A DNA stretch of 64,000 bases from DAOUAT01 sp964551735. Its GTDB lineage: Bacteria; Chloroflexota; Anaerolineae; CG2-30-64-16. The DNA is taken from assembly GCA_964551735.1 (NCBI GenBank), contig CAZKEF010000017.1:1-64000 (forward strand), read 5' to 3'. The notes under the pieces are model-generated. The model did not search any database and had not been told where the DNA came from. It saw nothing but the letters and a program-made list of their open reading frames with translations. Shown here piece by piece: positions 41,609 through 49,160 of the stretch. The position numbers and the translations under genes were made by a program. The number at the start of each line of letters is the position of its first letter. Positions within the stretch are counted from its first letter, which is position 1.

Positions 41609-44600
41609 GCAATAGTGTCTCTTCCTGGCAGATTATTTCCTGCACAGACACCGCGTCCTTCAAACGCGTGCGCGTCCGCGACGACGCGCGCATCCAGGCC
41701 GTGGTGCGCCACCTGCAGGCGGATGAGTGCGTGGCGCTGTTGGGGCCGCCTCTCAGCGAGAAAAGCCACCTGCTGCACGACATCGCGGACGCGCTGCGGG
41801 CCACCGAGCGCTTCCTGCCGCTCTACCTGGACCTCTGGCGCGCCAACTCGGAGGACGAGGCGGTCTTCTTCACCAGCGTGGCCCGGCTGATCGCGGACGC
41901 GCTGGCCGCGGATCCGCTGCGCCGGGGTGCGGTGGCGCCGGTGGAAGGGGTGGCCGACCCGCGCGACTTTCAACGTTTTCTGACGGAACGCGCCGGCCGC
42001 AATGGCGCGTCCCCGCCGGCCGGCGGCCTGAACCTGGCGCTGCTGATTGACCACCTGCAGGCGCTGCCGCATGACCTGGTCCACAGCCTGCTGCTGGCGC
42101 TCCGTTCCACCTACATGGAGCGCGAGGCGGACGCGCCGCATCAGGTGGTGGCCGTGGTGGCCGGCGGCATGAACCTGGTCGGCCTCTCCACCGGGCCCAC
42201 CTCCCCCTTCAACATCGCCAAACCGGTGGTGGCCGCGCCGCTCACCGAGGCCCAGAGCCGCGCGCTGGCCGAGGCCAGCCTGGCGGCCGCAGGCTGCCAC
42301 GCCTCGGCCCAGGGGCTGGCGCGGCTGCTCGCCTGGGCTGGGGGCGACCGCTACCTGCTGCCCCGCCTGTGCGCGTGGAGCGCCGCGCTGGTGCAAGACT
42401 ATCGCCGCCCGGTGGTCACCTGCCCCGTGGTCGAGCGCGCGGCCGAGCAGGTCTGGCGCGCAGCCGAGATCTTGCCCCCCGTCCGCGAAGCCATCCGCAT
42501 GATCGAAGAAGATCCGGACAGCATGCTGGACATCCTGCACCTGCTGGATCACGGCGCGCTGCCCCGCGCCCGGGCCCGGCAGATGATCACCCGCACCGGC
42601 GCCGACCGGCTCCAGCTCTCCGGCGCGGTCACGCTGGCCGAGGGGTGCTACCTGCTGATCAACCAGGCGTACCGGCTGGCGCTGGCCGAGCACTTCACCA
42701 CCGAGCGCGTCGGCCACGTCCTGCGCATTGCCGGCCGCTGGGAGGAGGCGATCCAGTACCTGGCGCCGAGGTTGGCGGTCGAGCAGGGGAGCAGGGGAGA
42801 GGGGGAGCAGGGGAGAGGGGGAACGGGCGACGCAGCACGCAGCGTTCAATCCGAAATTCGCAATTCACAATCCGCAATCCATTCCGCCCGCCCCCAACTC
42901 CTCGAAGCCATCGTCCAGTCGCTGTATGCAACCGATTCGGTCGAGCAGGGATGCGAGACCCTGGCGAACGGCCTGCGGCTGGGTTTCGGGCTGGCGCAGG
43001 TCTCGATCTACCTGGCGAACCCCGCACAGGGCCGCCTGGACCTGGCTTACCCGCCCGCGCGCGCCACCGGCCCCATCGGCCACCAATCTACCAATCCCCA
43101 ATCTACCAATCCCCAATCTACCGCCTCCGTTGACCTGAACGACCCGGCCTGCGTCGAGGCGCAGACGTACCATTACGGCAACTATGCGCTGCGCGGCACG
43201 GCCGACGACGCGCGGCTGGTGGCGGCCCTGGCCTCGCAGAACCGGCCGCTGGGCGTGGTCACGGTGGAACACTACATCCAGGCCCGCGACCCGCACACCC
43301 TCCCCGATGAGCTGCCCGACCTGCTGGGCTTCCTGCACCACGCGGCCGGCGCGCTGGAGAACGTGATCTTCCGGGCCGCGTACCGCGCCATCGGCCAGGC
43401 TGTGCTGGACGCCCGCGCGCTGCAGCCCACGGTCGAACGCGTGCTGAGCGCGGTCTGCGATGCCCTGGGCAGCCACTATGCCGTCCTCTACCTGGTGGAC
43501 GACACGGGGCGGACGCTGGAGATGGCGGCCGGCGTGGGCCGGCCGGTCACGCCGGCGTGGCAGGCGGCGGCCCGGTTCTCGCTGGCGGGCCGGCACCCGG
43601 CCGCGGCCGCGCTGCGCGACCAGCGCCTGCAATCCGTGCGCGGCACTGCGGACGGGCCGGACGCGCCCCTGATGGAGCGATTGGGGCTGCACAAGCACAC
43701 CCGCGTCTTCCTGCCGTTGGCCGCGGCCAGCGAGGCGCTGGGCACGCTGGAGCTCGGTTACGCGGCCGGCGCGCGGCTCCGCCTGACCGAAGCGGCCCGG
43801 CGCACCTACACCGCGTTCGCCAACCAGGTCGCCATCGGCGTCCACAACATGCAGCTCCTGCGCCGCACCGACGAAGCGCTGACCCGCAAGATGGCCGAGA
43901 TCTCCGTGGGCCGCGAGATCCAGCTCAGCCTGCTGCCGAGGTCATGCCCGGCCGTGCCCGGCTGGGACTTCGCCGCGCTCTACCAGGCCGCGCGCATCGT
44001 CGGCGGCGACTTCTACGATTTTTGCGAATTACCCGGCCAGCCCCAGCGGCTGGGCATCGTGATCGCGGACGTCGCGGACAAGGGGGTGCCCGCGGCGCTG
44101 TTCATGGCCCTCAGCCGCACGGTGATCCGCACGGTGGCGCTGAGCGGCCGCGGCCCGGCCGCCGCGCTGATGCGGGCCAACGACGTGATCATGAACGACA
44201 GCCAGGCCGAGCTGTTCCTGAGCGCGATCTACGCGGTGCTGGAGCCCGAAACCGGCCGGCTGACCTACGCCAACGCGGGCCACAACCGGCCGCTGTGGGT
44301 TCACGCCGGGGACGGCACGGTGACCGAGCTGGATCAGCCCGGCATCGTGCTGGGCGCGTTCGAGCACATCGCGCTGACGGAAGGGCAGATCGATCTGGCG
44401 GCCGGGGACGTGGTGGTGTTCTACACCGACGGCATCAACGAGGCGATCAACGCGGACGGCGAGCAGTTCGGCGACGACCGGTTGCGCGACGCCGTGGCTG
44501 CGGCCGCAGCGGGGGGTACGGCGCAGGACGTGCTGACCGCCATCACTGCCGCGCTGGCCGCGTTCGTCGGGGAGACGGAGCAGGCGGATGATGTGACGGG

Positions 44601-44622
44601 GGTGGTGGTGAGGCGGGGGTAG
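41605..44622 (+). CDS. P-loop-like, GAF and SpoIIE-type phosphatase protein
   Basis: 1005 residues from a TTG overlapping the previous stop. About 1-390 resembles the AAA domain of the preceding protein, but Walker A is degenerate (GPPLSEKSHLL, no invariant Gly-Lys-Thr/Ser in normal spacing), suggesting a non-hydrolysing partner. GAF-like domains lie at about 425-590 and 600-750, and a PP2C/SpoIIE phosphatase from about 770 (GREIQLSLLP, GGDFYDF, VIADVADKGVPAALFMA, FYTDGINEA, DDVTGVVV) with all metal Asp residues. Such phosphatases act on anti-sigma-factor antagonists. Repeat tracts at 42780-42890 and 43082-43122 are built into linkers. Confidence 0.85.
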   Translation: MSNSVSSWQIISCTDTASFKRVRVRDDARIQAVVRHLQADECVALLGPPLSEKSHLLHDIADALRATERFLPLYLDLWRANSEDEAVFFTSVARLIADALAADPLRRGAVAPVEGVADPRDFQRFLTERAGRNGASPPAGGLNLALLIDHLQALPHDLVHSLLLALRSTYMEREADAPHQVVAVVAGGMNLVGLSTGPTSPFNIAKPVVAAPLTEAQSRALAEASLAAAGCHASAQGLARLLAWAGGDRYLLPRLCAWSAALVQDYRRPVVTCPVVERAAEQVWRAAEILPPVREAIRMIEEDPDSMLDILHLLDHGALPRARARQMITRTGADRLQLSGAVTLAEGCYLLINQAYRLALAEHFTTERVGHVLRIAGRWEEAIQYLAPRLAVEQGSRGEGEQGRGGTGDAARSVQSEIRNSQSAIHSARPQLLEAIVQSLYATDSVEQGCETLANGLRLGFGLAQVSIYLANPAQGRLDLAYPPARATGPIGHQSTNPQSTNPQSTASVDLNDPACVEAQTYHYGNYALRGTADDARLVAALASQNRPLGVVTVEHYIQARDPHTLPDELPDLLGFLHHAAGALENVIFRAAYRAIGQAVLDARALQPTVERVLSAVCDALGSHYAVLYLVDDTGRTLEMAAGVGRPVTPAWQAAARFSLAGRHPAAAALRDQRLQSVRGTADGPDAPLMERLGLHKHTRVFLPLAAASEALGTLELGYAAGARLRLTEAARRTYTAFANQVAIGVHNMQLLRRTDEALTRKMAEISVGREIQLSLLPRSCPAVPGWDFAALYQAARIVGGDFYDFCELPGQPQRLGIVIADVADKGVPAALFMALSRTVIRTVALSGRGPAAALMRANDVIMNDSQAELFLSAIYAVLEPETGRLTYANAGHNRPLWVHAGDGTVTELDQPGIVLGAFEHIALTEGQIDLAAGDVVVFYTDGINEAINADGEQFGDDRLRDAVAAAAAGGTAQDVLTAITAALAAFVGETEQADDVTGVVVRRG
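42780..42890. repeat. Purine-rich and heptamer repeats in the phosphatase gene
   Basis: GGAGCAGGGGA units followed by AATCCGA/AATTCGC heptamers, read through as EQGSRGEGEQG and IRNSQSAIHSAR between the AAA-like and GAF domains. Confidence 0.75.
43082..43122. repeat. CCAATCT/CCAATCC tandem repeat in the phosphatase gene
   Basis: Three alternating units, a 15-base period, encoding HQSTNPQSTNPQST inside the first GAF domain. Confidence 0.8.
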
Positions 44623-44712
44623 GGCGGTCGCCGGATCTGCGGTTTGACAGCGCCGAAGATCTGGTTACAGTATAAGCAGCTTAGACTAAGCTACTTAGGC
44701 GAAAGAGATACG

Positions 44713-46164
44713 ATGCCTCATAAGTTTGTCGGCCGGGGGCGCGATGTTGCCGAGCTGAACGCGATTTTGGCTCGTCCAGGCGCGCAGCTCGTCCTGGTTT
44801 ACGGCCGCCGGCGGGTGGGCAAAACCACGCTGCTCCTGGAATGGGCCGCGCAAACCGGCCGGCCCCTCATCTACTGGGTCGCGGCTCGCGATACGCCCGC
44901 GCTGCTCCGCCAGGGCTTCATGCGGAGCGTGTGGCAATGGGCGCACCCCGGCAGCCAGGCGGTCCCCCGCTTCGAGTCCTGGCGTGAGGTCTTCGCGGCA
45001 ACAGCCGACCTGATCGGGGATCGGGCTGCGATCCTGATCCTGGACGAGTTCTCCTACGCCGCCGAATCCGACCCTGCCCTGCCCTCGCACTTACAGGCAG
45101 CCTGGGATCATCTGTTCAAAGCGCGCAACCTCGCCATTGTGCTGGCCGGCTCGCACATCGGCTTGATGGTGGAGCAAATGAGCTACAACGCGCCGCTGTA
45201 TGGCCGATTCACCGCGCAGCTTCCCGTGGGGCCGCTGGCCTTCCCCGCCCTGGCTGACTTCTTGCCCCATTACACCGCGGCGGAACGCGTTGCCGCCTAC
45301 GCCGTTGTCGGCGGCATCCCGGCCTACCTGGAGCAGTTCGACCCGGCCCAAAGCTTGAGCGCCAATCTGAAGGGCCTCTTCATGCGGCGCACCGGCCTCT
45401 TCCGCAGCGAGCCGTTCATCCTGATCGGCGATGTGATCCGGCGCGAAACCCAAACCTACGAAGCGATCCTCAAGGCCATCGCCGCGGGCCAGCGCACCCC
45501 CAGCGACATCGGCGCCATGGTGGATCGCACCAGCGGGTATCTCAGCCCCTACCTGAAGAACCTGGAGGCGCTGCACCTGGTGGAACGCCGCGTCCCGGCC
45601 ACGGTGCCGCGCGACCAGCGCCAAGCCAGCCGCAACAGCCGGTACCACCTGGCGGATCCCTATTTGCGCTTCTATTTCCGCTTCATCGCGCCCAACCTCG
45701 ACCTGGTGGAGCAAGAGCTATCCGACATGTTGTGGGAGCGCATCGGCGAGCAATTCCGCGCGTTCGTCGGCGCCACCGCGTTCGAAGGCCTGTGCCGTGA
45801 GTGGGTTCGTGTCCAGGCGCGAGCCCGGCGACTGCCCCTGACCCCGGAAGCGATCGGCAGCCACTGGTCGGCCAATGCGCAAGTGGATGTGGTCGCGATC
45901 AACTGGCACGACCGGGCGATCCTGCTGGGCGAGTGCAAGTGGGGGGAGCAACCGGCCGACCGGGGCGTGATCCGGGAATTGGTGGCCAAGGCGCCGAAGG
46001 TCGTGCCGGCCGCGGGCGAGGGCGAGACCGCATGGCAGGTACACTACGCCTTCTTTGCGCGCGCCGGCTTCACCGATGCCGCCCGCGCTGAGGCGGTGGG
46101 GCTGGGCGCGCGGTTGGTGGATCTGGAGAGGTTGGATGGGGATTTGCGGCGCAGAGTAGGGTGA
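44713..46164 (+). CDS. Archaeal-type ATPase with DUF234 nuclease-like domain
   Basis: 483 residues from ATG 44713. Walker A YGRRRVGKTTLL and Walker B ILILDEFSYAAE are clear. The C-terminal DUF234 part shows DVVAINWHDRAILLGECKW, the Asp-(x)n-Glu-x-Lys pattern of PD-(D/E)XK nucleases. Family members are solitary, frequently mobile ATPases of unknown function. Its flanks repeat the 3' end of the preceding phosphatase gene (44560-44622 and 46196-46272), suggesting insertion or duplication here. Confidence 0.88.
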   Translation: MPHKFVGRGRDVAELNAILARPGAQLVLVYGRRRVGKTTLLLEWAAQTGRPLIYWVAARDTPALLRQGFMRSVWQWAHPGSQAVPRFESWREVFAATADLIGDRAAILILDEFSYAAESDPALPSHLQAAWDHLFKARNLAIVLAGSHIGLMVEQMSYNAPLYGRFTAQLPVGPLAFPALADFLPHYTAAERVAAYAVVGGIPAYLEQFDPAQSLSANLKGLFMRRTGLFRSEPFILIGDVIRRETQTYEAILKAIAAGQRTPSDIGAMVDRTSGYLSPYLKNLEALHLVERRVPATVPRDQRQASRNSRYHLADPYLRFYFRFIAPNLDLVEQELSDMLWERIGEQFRAFVGATAFEGLCREWVRVQARARRLPLTPEAIGSHWSANAQVDVVAINWHDRAILLGECKWGEQPADRGVIRELVAKAPKVVPAAGEGETAWQVHYAFFARAGFTDAARAEAVGLGARLVDLERLDGDLRRRVG

Positions 46165-46195
46165 GGCTGGCGCGAGTTGCTATCCCTCGCTGATA

Positions 46196-46272
46196 CGCTG
46201 GCCGGGTTCGCAGAGGCGAGACGGAGCAGGCGGATAATGTGACGGGGGTGGTGGTGGGGAGACGGGGAAATC
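46196..46272 (+). pseudogene. Remnant of a SpoIIE phosphatase 3' end
   Basis: The sequence matches the last about 65 bases of the phosphatase gene (44557-44622) almost base for base, including GAGACGGAGCAGGCGGAT and GTGACGGGGGTGGTGGTG, but with a two-base frame shift near its start. It would encode ETEQADNVTGVVVG. No upstream part of the gene is left. Confidence 0.7.
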
Positions 46273-46314
46273 AGTGATCCTGACCTGACTCTCAACACCT
46301 CAACCGTCGGCCAG

Positions 46315-47070
46315 TCAAGGATAGCATTGAGCGATAAAAGCTTTGTCTGTTTCGGACAGTTCGCTGTTCCATGCTATCTCTGTCCCGTCAAGCGTCCAGC
46401 GCTTGGGTATTGGATACACCATAATCGACTTCGGGTCAAACTGAGTGAATTGAGTCTGAGTAAACATATACCTGGCAAGCACGTTCTCACGAATAGTATA
46501 CTCATCCCAGTTGTTCGGTGGGCCAGACAGGTCTTTTATCACAGCTTCTTCATTCCATTTCATACCAGAAGCAGGACTCTGGTGTTCATGAATTAAGCCC
46601 AGAGCATGACCGAACTCATGCAGCACCACCCGCGAAAACTGTGCATCCACAGAGTCAGGTTTCAACCCACTAAGGTTCATTGTAGGTTGACTAAGCGGGA
46701 CATCAACAACCTCCATACCAACATAGGATGACGAAGGCTGATCGGACCTAAACGAGATGCGGATGTCCGCATTTGGGTAATAATCGTAACGGAATTCGAA
46801 TCTGAGGTTCGCGTACTGAAGCCACTGCCTGGCGCAGACTTCTACCTGCTTTCGGACGCTCATGCTGCCGCCAATGAAGGTCACTCTTAGAAGTCGCCCA
46901 GGCTTCCAAAACCAGTTTTCGAGCCCGGCAGCCTGCAGAGGTGAAAGCATATTTCGCGGGTTTTCCGAAATCGCAAGTTGGCGTGCAAGGACATAGTCCG
47001 CATGATGCACTGAGCGGTCAATACAAATGGACATTGATAACCTAGACATAGCACTTCTCACTTCCCCCAT
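46315..47070 (-). CDS. Astacin-like (M12A) zinc metalloprotease
   Basis: 251 residues. HEFGHALGLIHEHQSP is the extended HExxHxxGxxHE zinc motif (about residue 140) and SIMVYPIP is the Met-turn. No signal peptide or pro-peptide is recognised, although astacins are usually secreted; ATGs at 47070, 47049 and 47034 are all possible. It is the last gene of the AT-rich operon, 57 bases after the receiver-trypsin gene, making it a plausible effector activated within that system. Confidence 0.85.
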   Translation of the reverse strand: MGEVRSAMSRLSMSICIDRSVHHADYVLARQLAISENPRNMLSPLQAAGLENWFWKPGRLLRVTFIGGSMSVRKQVEVCARQWLQYANLRFEFRYDYYPNADIRISFRSDQPSSSYVGMEVVDVPLSQPTMNLSGLKPDSVDAQFSRVVLHEFGHALGLIHEHQSPASGMKWNEEAVIKDLSGPPNNWDEYTIRENVLARYMFTQTQFTQFDPKSIMVYPIPKRWTLDGTEIAWNSELSETDKAFIAQCYP

Positions 47071-47127
47071 CCCATCGAATGTCGTGCCGAGAATGAGCTT
47101 CTTCTTCTGTGTATCTGGGTCTTCACA

Positions 47128-48303
47128 TCAACGATAGGGTAAGTCATCCCTGATTCGAGTTAGGATTGCTGTGATTGGAATACCTTCATTGCCCCTGATA
47201 TAGGGTAGCAATGAAGGGCTAGGTGCTTCCGTTTCGCCATGATGCAGCGCAATAATGTCGCCATCCTTATCAAATACAGGTGCGCCGGAAGCGCCGTGCT
47301 CAGTATGAGTCAAGTACTGCATCCGTCTCCTAGTAGTATCTATGATCAAGTTGTGGAATAAGGCGATCTTCTGGGGCTTGTATCCAGGGTACTGGACAAC
47401 GAAAGCCACGCCATACAGTTTGGGAGTCTTCGGGACGAGTCGCACATATCCTATCTCCGGCATGTCTCCAGGTCGTCCCTCGATTCTTAGTAATGAAAAG
47501 TCAAGGTTCTCAGTATCACTTGAACGTACCACATGCTCAACCCAATACTCATACCCCTGCTCGAGAACTCCCTTGCTGCTATATCTGAACCTAAAGCGAA
47601 CGCGATATGCACGCTGTTTAGCGTTCTTTGGCACAACATGGTTGCAGGTCAAGACTAGATCGGGAGCAACGGCGAATCCTGTCCCAACTGACCTTCCGTC
47701 GGGTTCTTCGATGCGGCAAGTGGCACTGCTGATTCGGCCTACCGACTCTGAAAAGGCAACTTCTAGGAGGTTGACCGTCTGTTGCCATTGACTAAGCATC
47801 GTATCTGGGGCCAATGAGCCATACCACGGGTAAGGAGCACGAGGTTGGTGCCAACCCAGATCAAAGAGCCTATCAGTGGGAGAGATCACTGGAAGAGGGA
47901 GTTTGACTAGATTGGCAACCTTCTCTCTGAACCGAATCTCGCTGAAATCCTCTTTGAATATCACATCGCCATGATAATCTATCCTGACAGCAGTAGTTAG
48001 TTCGTAATCTTCGCGCCGCGGGCAAAGACGTGCTCCGTCGGTCACAACCACAACCTTGATACCCCGGTTCACCGCTTTATCAATCATTTCGATGCAGTCT
48101 TGACGAATCCGCGTATGATTATCTTCCCGATCGTTCAATTGTACATTAAGTACGGCAAGGTCAAGGTGCTCGGAGCGAATCAGACTAATGGCCTGAGATC
48201 GCTCGCTTTCACACAGGATTTCATGACCTAACGGCTCAAGAGCGTCATGAAGCTTATCCATGCGCCATTGTTGGTCATTATCAATGATTAGAATACGCGC
48301 CAT
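47128..48303 (-). CDS. Pseudo-receiver fused to a trypsin-like protease
   Basis: 391 residues. A receiver fold lies at about 3-130 (ILIIDNDQQWRMDKL at the start), but the phospho-acceptor position reads AVLNVQLND, with Asn in place of Asp. A trypsin-like domain at about 190-385 has the triad His in LTCNHVV, Asp in ENLDFSLLRI and Ser in EHGASGAPVFD. The absence of a signal peptide indicates an intracellular protease controlled by protein partners rather than by its own phosphorylation. It follows the double receiver by 33 bases. Confidence 0.85.
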   Translation of the reverse strand: MARILIIDNDQQWRMDKLHDALEPLGHEILCESERSQAISLIRSEHLDLAVLNVQLNDREDNHTRIRQDCIEMIDKAVNRGIKVVVVTDGARLCPRREDYELTTAVRIDYHGDVIFKEDFSEIRFREKVANLVKLPLPVISPTDRLFDLGWHQPRAPYPWYGSLAPDTMLSQWQQTVNLLEVAFSESVGRISSATCRIEEPDGRSVGTGFAVAPDLVLTCNHVVPKNAKQRAYRVRFRFRYSSKGVLEQGYEYWVEHVVRSSDTENLDFSLLRIEGRPGDMPEIGYVRLVPKTPKLYGVAFVVQYPGYKPQKIALFHNLIIDTTRRRMQYLTHTEHGASGAPVFDKDGDIIALHHGETEAPSPSLLPYIRGNEGIPITAILTRIRDDLPYR

Positions 48304-48336
48304 ATCAATCTCCGTCAGTTGTTGTCACAAAAAACG

Positions 48337-49158
48337 CTATGATACGACGCGGAGGCCGCTGAGTGCATTCCGTATTGCATCCCGATATCTAACTGGGGAG
48401 AACTTATGCTTATCCACATAGTAGCACGCCCCATAGTTTCGATATGACTCGCGTATATGCACTGGCGTACCATGTCCGGAGCTAACAATAACCTGAGTAA
48501 ACCTTCCCCGTGCATGGTCCAATTCTCTAAGTAGACTCATCAAATACAACCCTTCATAATTCGACTCATCATTTTCAGCTAATCTCAGATCACAAATAAC
48601 CAGATCGTAACTTTGCTCCGTAAGGCTCTTCTCCGCTGCAGTGCGACTCGTAGCCGTGTCTATCCTAGCCATTGTTGGTAACGAATCCACCAAGGTCTTA
48701 AGCCAGGTTGGATCATCATCAATTACCAAGACAGTGCCGCTAGAAGTCACTAGAAGTTCACGTCTGTTTGTAACAAGGCGCACAGCGGCGAAAGACTGAT
48801 CGACCAGAGCTACGAGTTGATCCTCGTCGTATGGTTTGCCTACACAGTCAAAGGCGCCTTGCTGAAAGACAGATCCCAACTCCTCCAGAGGAGGGTCAAC
48901 GGCATACAGTACAACAGCAGGTATACAGCGATCGGATAACGCGCTCAAGAACCAACGATCCTGAGTTAATGTGTCAAAGTCAACCAGTGTTATAAGATGC
49001 TGCAGTGCGTCGCCTAGGGCATTGAGAATTGCTCGGGCGCTATCTGGCGACGAGGCTGTGGCAACTTGATAGTCTGCCTCGCGCAGTGTAGTGCTGGCGA
49101 AATCCAGCCAATCCTTCTCAGAGTCAACGATCAGCACTTGACTGGCTTCCGTGTTCAT
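48337..49158 (-). CDS. Double-receiver response regulator
   Basis: 273 residues: two receiver domains at about 7-125 (Asp in TLVDFD, Lys in VGKPYD) and 140-270 (Asp in VICDLRL, Lys in VDKHKF), with no output domain. It is a phosphate shuttle or sink for the adjacent kinases; the two bases between the kinase stop and its ATG show tight coupling. The second receiver has its acceptor and Lys intact. Confidence 0.88.
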   Translation of the reverse strand: MNTEASQVLIVDSEKDWLDFASTTLREADYQVATASSPDSARAILNALGDALQHLITLVDFDTLTQDRWFLSALSDRCIPAVVLYAVDPPLEELGSVFQQGAFDCVGKPYDEDQLVALVDQSFAAVRLVTNRRELLVTSSGTVLVIDDDPTWLKTLVDSLPTMARIDTATSRTAAEKSLTEQSYDLVICDLRLAENDESNYEGLYLMSLLRELDHARGRFTQVIVSSGHGTPVHIRESYRNYGACYYVDKHKFSPVRYRDAIRNALSGLRVVS

Positions 49159-49160
49159 AT

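Noticed and set aside
44643..44674. Promoter for the DUF234 ATPase
   Set aside because: TTGACA is present at 44643 but the nearest TATAAG lies about 21 bases away, too far for a normal sigma70 promoter.
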